Positions 9,430-20,484 of a DNA stretch of 64,000 nucleotides are shown here, piece after piece; position 1 is the stretch's first letter, and each line of letters opens with the position of its first letter. The notes below the pieces were generated by a model, which worked only from the letters and a program-made list of their open reading frames with translations, ran no database searches and was not told the origin of the DNA. Source of the DNA: Eopsaltria australis (lineage: Eukaryota; Chordata; Aves; Passeriformes; Petroicidae); contig JAVTVJ010000962.1 of the NCBI GenBank assembly GCA_034509425.1, positions 62,001 to 126,000 on the forward strand, in the 5' to 3' direction. The translations under genes and the position numbers were made by a program.

Positions 9430-12400
9430 GCTGTTTAAAGTTTTTCCTAAACTGTTAAAGTACTACAGAAAATTAGATTGAATTAAGTATATATAGCCTT
9501 CTAAAAATACTGGGAAAAGCATGGAGGTTATTTTTAACTCTTGCGCTTCATGAACATATGCAATCTTTTATGAGATACATAAAACGCAGCTGTATTTATG
9601 TCTGCTGAGTATGAGTTAATGTAGACATTCAAGACTAGACACTTGGAATGTTTTGGGCTTTTTAAATAATTTCTCTGTTTATGGTAAAACATAATGACAC
9701 GAGAAGCATCAAAGCAATCTGTATTGATTTCTATGATCAAAACATGATAAAAAACCTGAAGTTTTAGAAGCTAAAATTTGGAATGACATGCTTAATTTGA
9801 GAATACTACCTATTATAGTCATAAAAAGTTCAAACATGATACACCTTTTCCACTTATGATAATTCTTATGAGCTTTCAGAGAAGCACAGATTAGTTGTTG
9901 TACCATGCCAGGAGGTGATTTAGGTAAGGCTTTGTCATAGAGATCTCTGTGGCAGATAGTAATGAATTTATGCATTTTTAACCTTCATCAAAGGAAGTTA
10001 AAATAGTCTGGAAGGAGAGAAGGGAAAAGATACAGGAAAGACCAAGACTGTGGAAGTTTTGACTTATCTATACATGTATGCCAGCCTTCTACTATTCTAG
10101 TTACATTAAGTAGCTTTTTGTTATTTTTATTTTTGGCCTAAGATATCCCCAAATATATAACAATAAGTATAGGGTGTTTAGAATTTTCAGTAGCATGGAA
10201 AAGGTCCTTTTCGTGCTTGCTTTCCTGCAAGGAAATGTGAGTTACTTTTGTACGAAGCAGTATAAAATTTCCATACGACGTGTTGCAGTCTTTTCAGAAA
10301 CACTTTTAAAAATATTTGGGTTCTGATAGTTGCAGATAATAATCTCCAGATATAATAATAATTTCCAGATCCAGTTGCAATAAGAATCTCCAGATCCATT
10401 GTTCAGCGCTCTGTAGTTCTGAAAGAAACCTGATCTTTATTTAGGTTATGTTGGGACATGCGCGGTGATAATGTTTCAAGGGTTCTTAGACAGTGCAAAT
10501 AGATGTGACATCAAACGGATGATGCAGAAAATGTGCTCAGATTAAGAAATAACGGATTAGCAAGAGATTCTGAAGTTATGGTGATAGGATGAACACTTTT
10601 TTTTTTTTTTAATGGCAATAGTATTGCACTCAGGAATATTACTTCTGAACTCTCTGACAATTTGTATTATTATAAATTCCTAGAAAATGATCAGTTTATG
10701 GAATGCGTATTTCTTTATCAACATATAGAACTAATCTTGGTACAAAGTTATTCCTAAAAAGCTTTTTTCTAATATTTGGAAGGTGGAACTCCACAGGATT
10801 TAGAATCACAAGCTTATGATTTCAGCTCTTAGTTCTGTCTACCTCAATCCTTGTCTATAAAAAGGACATAATCATTAGTATTTTTTAAATTTAAGATTTA
10901 CTGTTCATGAGGCAATGAAGAAAGAGCAAGTGAATGTAATTTTTAAGGGCCTTTGTATATTTTACCTTTCAATATAGCTCTCATCTAGAATAGCATTTAT
11001 GATGTTGGGGGGGAAATTAAATATACTAATGGGTTGATTCTCCTATGCTAAGGACATTCTTGGACACAGGACCCATGTCTTCTGTATTTCCTTCAATTAG
11101 TGGTATGCTTGTGAAAGTCATTATCTCAAAGGCTGAAGAGAAGTGTCAGTGCATTTATCCTCCAGTTTAGCTTTTTTGCAGTAATCCTTGCTCTGTTTTA
11201 CATATTTTCTCATTTACAGATGCATCACCAAGGTCTTAAAAATATAATGTTTTCAGCAACATGGCAAAGACAATAAGGATAGACTAAGAGAAGAGCTAGA
11301 AGCTGAAGAATCTGAACTGTGTAAGCAAGGCCAGTTTCTGCCTTGAAACTATAGGTTTTGCAGGCATGAGAGACCTTAAATAAAACTTGAACAGTATGCA
11401 TCTCTTAAAAAAAAGAGAAAAAGCTAGAAACTCAACCACCCAACCAACCAAAAAATCTGTCACAGCACTGGTGCTCTGCATTATTCTGTTTTAATATATA
11501 AAAATCAGCTACACAAAAGATATAAATTTTATACAGCTTTAAAGGTAGCCAACTGAATGGTGTTTTATGGATAAAATTATTAAAAGTACACTAAAGGCAA
11601 CATCATTAATAGCCTAAGTGCAACTTGACAATGTATATATTGACAAAATAATTTGCCACAGCTCTTTTTGGTGCATACAGTACTATATATGCAATAGTAA
11701 TATGCTGTACTTTTAGATTAAGTTCATGGACAATTAATGAAGACTGTGCTGAAATTTTTGCAAGAGTTCTTAATCATTGTGACCTGGCCAGGTTCCAAGC
11801 TGGCTAATTACATAAGATTATTTCCTGCTTAAATATAGTTTTATAAGAGATGCCATCACTTCCTGTCCTAAACTATTGTGTAGTCTTGTCTGCTATGTAA
11901 CAGCTGTTGTGTTCCACCCTGAAAGATCTTCTTTTCACTTGTGGGTGTAATTACTACACACCTACACTAAATTTTGAGGTAGGCCTTTTCGCATCCTTGT
12001 GGTTAAAGAAGCAACAGGGAAAGAGAAGACCCCAGACTACATCCTTCAATCAGAGAAAACTAACTGTAGTTTTGGTCCAGAAGAAAAGAGAGCTTTGTAG
12101 GCATAAGAAAATTCACCAAGGTATTATGTAAGGTATTTTGTAGACTTATATAGGGAAGGGAAAATGCCAAATATGCCTAAATAGCAAAAAGCATCAATTT
12201 TTTAGAATAAGATAAAAATTAACTGAAATGGCAAGTTAGTATTTTCTTGCTTTAGTTCTTCCAAAACACCAAGTGAAAAAATGATACAAAAGTAATCCCT
12301 GATTCTTTTGTTTTTGTGTATGTCTTTTGGTAACTTTAATTTGCAAAGATTTTGATAGAACAATGTGAGCTGTCATGGTAATCAAAGATTTTCAGTACCT

Positions 12401-15400
12401 TATTTGCTAACATTGCTATCGGTGAGGTTGGTGCTTTTCCAGCCAAACAGAAAAATGTAACCTAAGTATTTTCTAATGTAGAGGTAATTTATTGCCCGAC
12501 TGTAACATTTAAAATGACATTGTTTTTCATTCATTCCAAGGATGAATATAACATCCTGGATATATGTCCCAAACAGCTTGCAGTTGAAAGCACCCTTGTA
12601 CTTGAAATTCAACATTGGTTCTGAGTACAAGACAGGGCCAGATATTTTAACTGTACAATTTACAGGAATATCACTACAGAAGGGAACTAGTTAAGAACGT
12701 TTTTTTGTCTCTCTACTTTCAAAGGGTTACTATTTTAATTGTTTAGATTGAACTGTCATTTCTCATTTTTAGAGATTTAAATGGTTAATAAAAAGACTAT
12801 TTTTGATCATAGACATGAAAGTGATGCTGGAGGAGCTATGGAAGGCAAGGTTGGGGTATGTGATACTGCTAAAATGGGATTGGCAGAACAAATCATAGGT
12901 TTCTCTATCTTTTAAAATGAGCAGAAGTATCCTTTAACAATTTATGGGTGAAGGGAAATAATGTATGGTTGCGTTCACCTCTCTCACTGTGAGATGTGTT
13001 GTAAGAAGAGTCCACTTCCTATTAAGTGTATTTGGTAAGTTTTCTGTAACATAGGCTGATGCAGAAACTCCTTAGAGAAGATTTCTAGGCTTTTATGGGG
13101 TGTGTGAAGTCTAGATTCTTGCAGTCTAGATTCTTTCCCATCCTTCAGAAGTTCTTATTTTGGTTCTTGAAATCTGTGTTTTCTGAAAACCAGTTATGGC
13201 TGCTCTGGGGATTAATTCGGTTCAGCACCTTTGCAAAACTTAAAAACAAAATTTACCTACATACTGATTTTCAACAGTTACACAGCATTTCTTAATGAAG
13301 GCAACTTAGTGGTGAACATATTGATCCAGTTGCAAAACCGTTACATTAGTTTTATACTTTCTGTAAACTTATTTATATTTTAAAATATGCTTTGGCCTAT
13401 TGTACTTTGACCCTCATTCATAGCGGTGAAGTAGATATGCATTTGACCACTCCAGAATGGCATAATAAAACCACGTGTACAAGAGCATAAAGCCAGGAGG
13501 ACTTAGACGTGTTAAATTGTATAAATAGCTGTCACAGAGTGGTAACATAACCTTTGCAAATGCTGACAAGTATCTGTGATGACAATAAACCTCCTAAACA
13601 CAGAGCAAATTCAGCAAGAAGGTTTTGCATTATTTTTGAATGTAATGTTTTAAAAACCAGATTGCACATAACAATTGGATTATATATTCTGGTTTTTATG
13701 AAAATCAACCTTTTAATTTTTTTTTCTAAATAGTATTCATTAAATGCAAACTATTTCAACCCTTCATCAGGGGAAGGACTAGCCCTACTAGCCTTATAAA
13801 AATTTTGTTATTTTTGATTGATGGTAGCTTTCTGCTGGTCCTTACAGTGTGGCCAATCTGTTTTAATATATTTTACGATAATAAAATGCATGCTTCACAA
13901 GCAGTGCACAGGATACCTGTTAACAGAAGTATATAATATAGTTTCAAGTCCCTAGTGAGTACTGCATATCCTTTTAAAATACTTTCAAATGCTTTTTGCT
14001 TGTTTAGGTTTGTAAGAAGGTCTGTCTAGAACAGATCCTGTTACAAGATCAGAGTTTGGAAATGTGCGAGTTTTAACTTCAGTGTAGCCCCACAAAAAGC
14101 TGGATTGCTACAAATGAAGGGCTGTAAACCTGTGCTGCTAGCCTGAGAGTAGAGGTGCAGAAGAGAGAAACCTCTTAAACTGTCTGTGCCTTTGGAGATA
14201 TCATTACAGTGAACTCTACCTCTGTGGTCCCACAGGAATTTTGGATTTGACCTTCCAGACATTTATGTATGGTATGTAAGTGGCCCTAGTGACATCCATG
14301 TAATTATTCAAATGTGAGGTTACATATCTGTAAATACGGTGCTTATTTCATTCTGTTTTCTCCCAATTCAGCAGTTAAGATTATGAATGCATTGGTGTGT
14401 GCAGCTAGTAAAAAAAATATAATGATGGGGTCAAAAAGCATAGCAAAATACAAAGGGAACTACAAAACTCTGGCATGGTGTATTTTTTTAAATGGTATTT
14501 ACGCTGGAAGCCTGAAAAGAATGTAAAGGCTAACTGTATTTGTAATTAATTCATAATGAAAAGGAAGCAAAAGAAAAAAGAATCCTGTTTTTGTGGTATA
14601 TGTGCTGCAGTTTGAATTTGCATTTTTTAACATCGAGAATTATAGCTTTCATACTGCCTGAGGGAGAACAGCCAAATTTGAAAGCTAGGGACCTGTCTGA
14701 TGTAGTAGTTAATAACTTTAAATGCATCAGTAGCATCCACTAACAACAGCTTCTGTTGAATAAGCATATTAAAACAAAGGAATTGTAATACGTTTTAAAA
14801 ACCTTAGTAAGTTTTGCAGTAGCAAAACTAATTTGTTTGCGACTAGTGGAAAAATTGTAACTTCCTAAACATATTTTAGTGTAGACTATAAAATACTACA
14901 TAGCTACTTAAGGGTATATTAAATAGTTGACCAAAAGCTAAGTTAATATTCAGTACAATATGATATCATTCATATTTTGATGACAAATATAACCCAGTGG
15001 CGTAAATTTGAACTTTGTGAAGAGAAATATGTGTTGGGATCTGTGGTTCTGTGCTTTAATGTTGATTTAATTCTGTCCTGCTGCGCATTACAGAAAGCAA
15101 AGATTACATAACATTGTCCAAACATACACACATTTTTATTTGTCACAAGACACTATAATTCTTCTTACTAACAATGAAAAAATATATTTAGAATGGTTAT
15201 TTAGAGAAGTTGTAATAATGCATACTAGAATTTCTTCTAAATATTACAAGCAGCTATATTGAATATGCACCAAACAGCCAGTATATTTGACAGTGAATTA
15301 TCTAAATCCATTGTTTATTTCCCCTTACAAAATTCTGTTATGAGTGACAGTGCTGTTGTATTGCAAAATGTGTGAGCTTTTGATGGATAACATTCTAAGC

Positions 15401-16840
15401 AAAGCAGCTGCTTATTGTATTTATACTTGTTCTTAACCCACACTCTTTTTAAGACATTATTAGTAAATTTTGAGGTTAGAGAGGTACTGACCCAATCAAA
15501 CATGTACAGAGCTCAGCCTCTGAGTTAATTAAATGTGGGTTAATACCATATTATAAGGAAATCATTGTCCTTATTACAGTTATTAGGTAGTTAGTCAAAT
15601 TATAGCTTCAAAGGAATGCAGAGCATGAAGAATTTGGGACTAAATTATGCATTTGAACCTTAGGCCAGTTTTAACTGTTGAGACAGTTTGCTGCTAAAAG
15701 AAATTGTGTGTCATTGAAATTAAATGCCTTTCTGGGGGTGGAAGCTTCCATTTTTTTAATGAAATTACTGAGTGGGGTGTAGTGAAATGATTAAAATCTG
15801 TATTCCGGGAATGTGGTGGACAAAAAAAAAATCAATACATGCTAGGAAACCTTTGCTGCTGGATGTGAATCCTTGGAATGAAGTAGCCTGGTACAAAAAT
15901 AATATTTAAAAACATATCAGCACATTAATGTATTTAGCACGAGTCTCACGAGACATCATCTTCACTAATTTTTAGCATAAATTTTACTGTGTAATGAGAA
16001 GCTTTCTTCTCTCATATCCGTATTAGGCAGTGTTTTTGCCCTTCCCCCAATGCTCTTGCACTGCAATCATTGTGCTTGCACTTATTATGTTACAAATGAC
16101 CGAGGTAAGGCTGACATTCTCGTTGCATGCAAAAAGAGCTAGTCTGCCAGGCTTTTTTTTTTTCCTAATGAAGCAGCTTTGTGAAATCTCCCCATGTGTT
16201 AATACTAATGAAGATCCTCCAGCACAATTAAAATCGCAGCCAGTGGCTGAAGAGGAAACAGAAGACAATGGCATCTTTCTACATGTGCAGATTTCTGTAT
16301 GCATAGATCGACTTTTTTTAGAAATATTGTTGATTTTTAAAATGCTTATATGTGTTTGACAAGGTTAACAAGCTGTATGTATTCTTGAATCCTGCAAGCA
16401 TGTTTTTACCAACTCACACTGAAATAATTTAGATTTTCTTCATTGCATTTCATTGCACTTGAACATAACTTTACAGTGTTACGGTTTGCAGGGAGCAGTC
16501 CTTTGGCTCTTGCAGTGTACTTTAACCCTGTTTCAGTTTGAGACTATGCCAAAGAAAGAAGAAGAAGAAAAAAAAGAGGATACCATGTGTGTAGTGTGAA
16601 GGGTTGATGTAGGGAAGAACAGCTTTTAGTTTTCTACAAATAACCTCTATGGGTTGTTTCAGGGAAGGCGAGAATATTTGTATTTAAAAGATGTATTTTT
16701 AAGTTTAATTATTGTGTCAATAGCTGACGACTGTTAATACTTCCCCATGATTTTAATTTAAATCCGCCACCCTTGTTACCTGCTTTACTTGAATTTATCG
16801 AGTACTTCAAGAACGTAAAAGTTTAACGTTGCTTCTTTAA
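9430..16840. other. Long unique region upstream of the main CpG island
   Basis: No gene or recognised transposable element is seen in 7.4 kb. Small features are a T-run at 10,597-10,610 and a spaced 13-bp direct repeat at 13,108-13,135. Near 10,340-10,400 there are three loose copies of a TCCAGAT-containing phrase. Several segments (about 13,480-13,720 and 16,020-16,320) have mixed composition and TAAT cores and look like candidate distal regulatory DNA, but conservation cannot be judged from one sequence. Confidence 0.5.
13108..13135 (+). repeat. Direct repeat of AGTCTAGATTCTT
   Basis: Two exact 13-base copies are spaced by two bases (period 15). This is a local duplication without a recognised role. 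Confidence 0.8.
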
Positions 16841-16844
16841 AATC

Positions 16845-16869
16845 TTTTTTTTTTTTTTTTTTTTTTTTT
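16845..16869 (+). repeat. Poly-T run of 25
   Basis: This uninterrupted T-run lies about 100 bases before the CpG island begins. Confidence 0.9.
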
Positions 16870-17158
16870 AGACGGCAGTTATTTATAGCACAGATTCTAT
16901 TGTTGTTTTAATGCTTTTTTTTAACCTGAACTTAATCTGTAGGTTCTTCAGGTGGGCAAGTTTGTTTCTTCCCCGAACGACGGTCATCATTAAAAAATGA
17001 CCCACGGCGGACTGGAACTTTCCGTCGCTGTTTGAAGAACGTGGGCCATTCAGAACTTTTCCCAGCCCGGGAGCGGGCACGGGTCCCGCAGGAGCTCCGC
17101 GATCTCGATCCCGATCCCGGCCCGGCCCCGCCGCCAGCGCTGCGGGGAGCGCCGGCGG

Positions 17159-17166
17159 TGACGTCA
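17159..17166. promoter_or_regulatory. Perfect cAMP-response element, upstream
   Basis: The palindrome TGACGTCA is the consensus site for CREB/ATF bZIP dimers. It sits about 90 bases before the GC box and about 230 bases before the first donor, a usual location for a functional proximal element. Its CpG can be methylated to block binding. Confidence 0.8.
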
Positions 17167-17279
17167 CCGGGGGCGCGGGGTCCGCGACCCCCTCCAGGGT
17201 CCCGCCGGCTGGGGGCGGCCGCCGCGCGCGCCACCGCCCGCGCGCGCCCCCGCCCCCTCCGCGCGGCTCCGGGGAGCGC

Positions 17280-17392
17280 CGGGAAGGGCCGGCCCGGCGC
17301 GCGCCGCCCGCACCGCACCGCACCGCGGAGGGGAGAGAGCGGGAGAGTGAGAGCCGCACACCCCGCGCACCGAGCGGCGGAGCTTCTCCCAG
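17280..17392 (+). other. Probable untranslated first exon
   Basis: The right boundary is the donor CCCAG|GTGAGC, a close match to the consensus. The left boundary is only estimated, because CpG-island promoters usually have dispersed start sites. The interval is GC-rich and purine-biased (AGGGGAGAGAGCGGGAGAG) and lacks an ATG. A second donor, GGGAG|GTGAGT at 17,558/17,559, would give a longer alternative first exon. Neither junction is proven without RNA data. Confidence 0.55.
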
Positions 17393-18207
17393 GTGAGCGG
17401 CTGGGGCGGGAAGGCGTTCTGCCGCGCCGGGGATTCCGAATCCGGGTAGCGCCCGCCTCGCCGACCGCGTCCCCGCCGGTGCGTATCGCCCCTTTGTTGT
17501 GTGGGCCGAGCGCGAGTCCCGCTGTGGGGCCCTGCCCGGGCAGGGCTGCGGGCGGGAGGTGAGTCCCGGGCAAGGGCCGGGGCCGGGGTGTCTGCAGACG
17601 GGACGGCCGTGTTCCGAGCGATTTTAAACTTTGCTCATGGCCGCACGCCCGTGCCTCGGTCGGGCGGCGCCGGTCACGTCTCTGCCGACGGACGCCCGCA
17701 GCCTCCGGGGCGGCGCGGCGGCTGCTAGCGGCCACCGGGCGGCTCTTTTGTGTGGCGCTGTGCGGTACGCTCCGCTCCCGGCGGCCCTCCCGCCCCGTTC
17801 CACTCTTGGCGGCGGGCGCTGCCCGGCTCCCCTCGGTCGGGGCTGTCAGGGCGGGCGCAAGGCGGGGCCGCGCGGAGCGGCCGCGGGGCAGCGGCCGGAG
17901 CACGCGCTGCCCCTCCGCGGGCGGCCCCCGGCCCCGCGCAGCCCCCGCTCCCGCGCGCGGGTGGGTAGGCGCTCCCTTCCCTCCCTCCCTTCCTCCCTCT
18001 CTTCCGCGGGGCGCGGCGGGGGCCGGGAGCGGGCGCCGCTCCGCACACCCGGCTCGCTGCGGACCCCTCTGTCCGCGGCATTGTGCGTGTCCCGTCCTTG
18101 TAAAGAAAAACAAGCAGCTGCAGCGCAGGGCCGAGTTGCTGAAATTTATCCCTTTGTGTATATTACAATATCCTCCATTTTTCTGCCCTCTAAACAACAA
18201 CCCTTTC

Positions 18208-18216
18208 GCCATCTTG
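18208..18216 (-). promoter_or_regulatory. YY1-type site
   Basis: On the minus strand the sequence reads CAAGATGGC, the core of the YY1 site often found just downstream of start sites. It lies about 100 bases past the GC-rich core. Its minus orientation would fit an antisense start in the island. Confidence 0.5.
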
Positions 18217-18249
18217 GGCAAATTTTTATTCCAAAGTCTGACCGTCTCT

Positions 18250-20035
18250 TTTAGGGGGGAATGAGTAGATTACCTGAAAGCGCTTCTGGATAAGCATCGA
18301 AGTTTAGGAAATGTTACAGGGACAGATAGTGACGTCATGTAAAGTTTAAGGGGATTTTTCTCCAAGACTCTGTGCTTTCCCCTGGAATTCCTGATCTAAC
18401 GTATTGTAAACCTCACTTTAAAGAGAAGGGTTCCTAGCTGAGCGTGCACGTACAGGGGACGTTGTGAATATGCTTCTTTATCTGGTATCTGGTTTCGTAT
18501 CAGAAAAACAATCCTGCTTTTGGGTTTCCTCCGCCCCCCCCCCCCCCCCTTTTTTTTTTTTCCCTTGCCCTGGCCATAGTATTAAATGTGCAATGCTTAA
18601 CTGTTGGGTTATTTAAAAAGCCGTTTTGAAGTTACTGTGTTAAATAACAAATTATCTGGAGATCTGCATTGTTTTTGTTTATGGCAAGTATTAATCTGAT
18701 GTGAAGTTTACATAAAACACTTGGTACAGGATCTTCCCTGAGGAATAAACAGTGTCTTCTAGGTATGAGGAACGTGGCAATACAGGACCTCCATTTTTAA
18801 ATTACAGACTTGGAGGTATGTTTGGAAGCAACAAACTTACTAAGGTATATTATTAAAAGGTTCCGTCTTGAAAGTACTTATAAATATTACATGTAGTTTG
18901 GGTTATGTTCCAGGTACTGTATCATATGTGTGGCTAAACATAGTAACTATACAAAACTCATTGGAAGAATCAACCTTACATCAGCCCCTTACCCAAAACC
19001 CGACAACACATCTCTTTTCCTCTGACTACAAGTTTTGCATCAGCTGTTGTGAAAGGGAGAACAATAAAAAGTACTGTCCTGTTAATTTGGTTCTCAACTG
19101 CTTTTTTTTTAATCTCATGAAAGTTTTTCTGGTCACAAGACTTAGTGAAATGCATAATTGATAAGGAATAATTGTTGTAGGTAAAGTTTTGTTTCTCCAT
19201 TCTTCTTTCTATGCTTGTTTGACTTGCTGCATAATGAAAGTCACACTATAGAACATGAAGCTACTTGTATTTAATTTGCATTTTCTTTGTCTCCAGGATT
19301 GGGAAAAGTATTGACAACAGTTAACACAGAAAGTAATAGGAATAGCTATTTTTACATCAAGATTTCTTTCTATCCAAGTCAGTATTGAATGCTGTACTTA
19401 AAGCAGCCTTAAGGTTATGTTAGAACATATGTCAGATGCTTACTTTATTTTTCTTGCCTAAATGCATCGGAAAGTGTGGTTGGATTTGCTATTTTCTGTC
19501 TGTGTGAATGCTGAGTAAATGAAAAAATTTAAACAGTTGAAAGCATGTACAGCAGGTGATTCTAAATTATAAATGCAGTGAAGGTCTAGAAGATTGGATA
19601 GGTTGTAAATGGTGAGCAACAGAGGATAAGTAGTTTCTGAAAATGACAGTATAGCTTTGACATCTCATAATAAACCACATGCATGTTTTTGTCAAAATGC
19701 TGCAAAATTAATAAACTGCATAATGTTAAAAAAATAGTCGCCAAGGTAATTTTTGTAAAGTCTGTGTAGAGAAAGCACTAGGAATTGTTAAGGAATCTGC
19801 AGTGTTCAAGAAATTATGTTCACTTCAAGCAGGTGATACTGGTTTAATCATAGGTCATACCAATTCCTGTAAGCAAGGGGGGCGGGTATTCATATCAGGT
19901 TGTGATGAAGTTGTTCATAAACAGAACTCTCTGAAAAGTAAAAAATATTTATTCAGAGGATCAGGTATTGTTTCCTTTTCGTTCCTGATACAAAGTCTAT
20001 TCTGGATGGCGCGGTATAAGGTTTTGTGACTATTG
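18250..20035. other. Presumed first-intron DNA, no gene seen
   Basis: AT-rich sequence with an adjoining C16/T12 tract at 18,534-18,561. No convincing exon is visible. Confidence 0.5.
18330..18337. promoter_or_regulatory. Perfect cAMP-response element, downstream
   Basis: This is a second exact TGACGTCA, about 1.17 kb downstream of the first and just outside the GC-rich core. Within the presumed first intron it could act as an intronic response element or mark an alternative promoter. A perfect 8-mer occurs by chance about once per 65 kb, so two copies flanking one promoter are suggestive, not decisive. Confidence 0.7.
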
Positions 20036-20039
20036 TGTG

Positions 20040-20480
20040 TTGAACACAAACTGGAATTGTGATTCTGTGTTCTACTTCCAGCCAGGACAGGGTTCATTTT
20101 TGCAGAAGCCAGGAGGGGCACGGCCAGGATGCAGTAGTTCTGACCACCTTACCTCTGTTAGTTGGGGGTGGGAAAGGCAGGCAAGGCACTCTATTCCTTT
20201 TGTGGAAAGAAGGGCTCTCTTCCAAGTGAACCCAGGGTATTGTTGTTTCCGTGTGAATCTTGGGACTCTTTTTTGTAGTCTCTGTCATTGGTATTGTGGC
20301 TATTACTATTAGTTTTCTTATGTCATTGCTGTTTCCGGTAAATTGTTCTTATCTCAACCTGTGACCTTTACCTTTTGTGCCTTCAATTCTCTCCATCCTG
20401 AAGAAGGGGAGGAACAAATAAGCAGCACATGGCTTCAGTGGGAGCACTGAATTGGAGAATACCATTCCTAAGCCATGACG
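20040..20480 (+). mobile_element. Decayed avian ERVL-type LTR
   Basis: Blocks in order match the layout of avian ERVL-class LTRs as I remember them. They are a GGGGCACGGCCAGGA motif near 20,115, a run of ATT/ACTATT triplets near 20,300, and TTGTTCTTATCTCAACCTGTGAC near 20,342. These are followed by a TTCAATTCTCTCC stretch, a GGGAGCACTGAATTGG stretch and a terminal segment close to the usual AACCACGACA end (AAGCCATGACG). The copy is very diverged and the ends are approximate. No retroviral gene is present, so this would be a solo LTR or LTR remnant. A database comparison is needed to fix the family. Confidence 0.6.
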
Positions 20481-20484
20481 TACT

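Larger units (their letters stand above)
16970..18110 (+). promoter_or_regulatory. Main CpG-island promoter
   Basis: About 1.1 kb is very rich in G+C and CpG, in sharp contrast to flanks of roughly 35-40% GC. It contains a GC box on the C-rich strand (CCCCCGCCCCC, 17,247-17,257), a perfect cAMP-response element, repeated CACCG units and two strong splice donors. I place the main start region at about 17,270-17,340, between the GC box and the first donor. There is no ATG in the stretch before that donor, so the first exon should be untranslated. Orientation (+) is inferred from the two plus-strand donors. Antisense initiation is also possible. The downstream gene is not identifiable here. Confidence 0.85.

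Noticed and set aside
9426..9980. Minus-strand processed retrocopy implied by the T35 run
   Set aside because: No recognisable transcript or coding remnant follows the run. The minus-strand frames at 9,534-9,975 show no known protein.
16932..18221. 429-codon open frame on the minus strand across the CpG island
   Set aside because: Stop codons are rare in very GC-rich DNA. The translation is dominated by Arg, Ala, Gly and Pro with no domain, and overlapping long frames exist on both strands at the same place.
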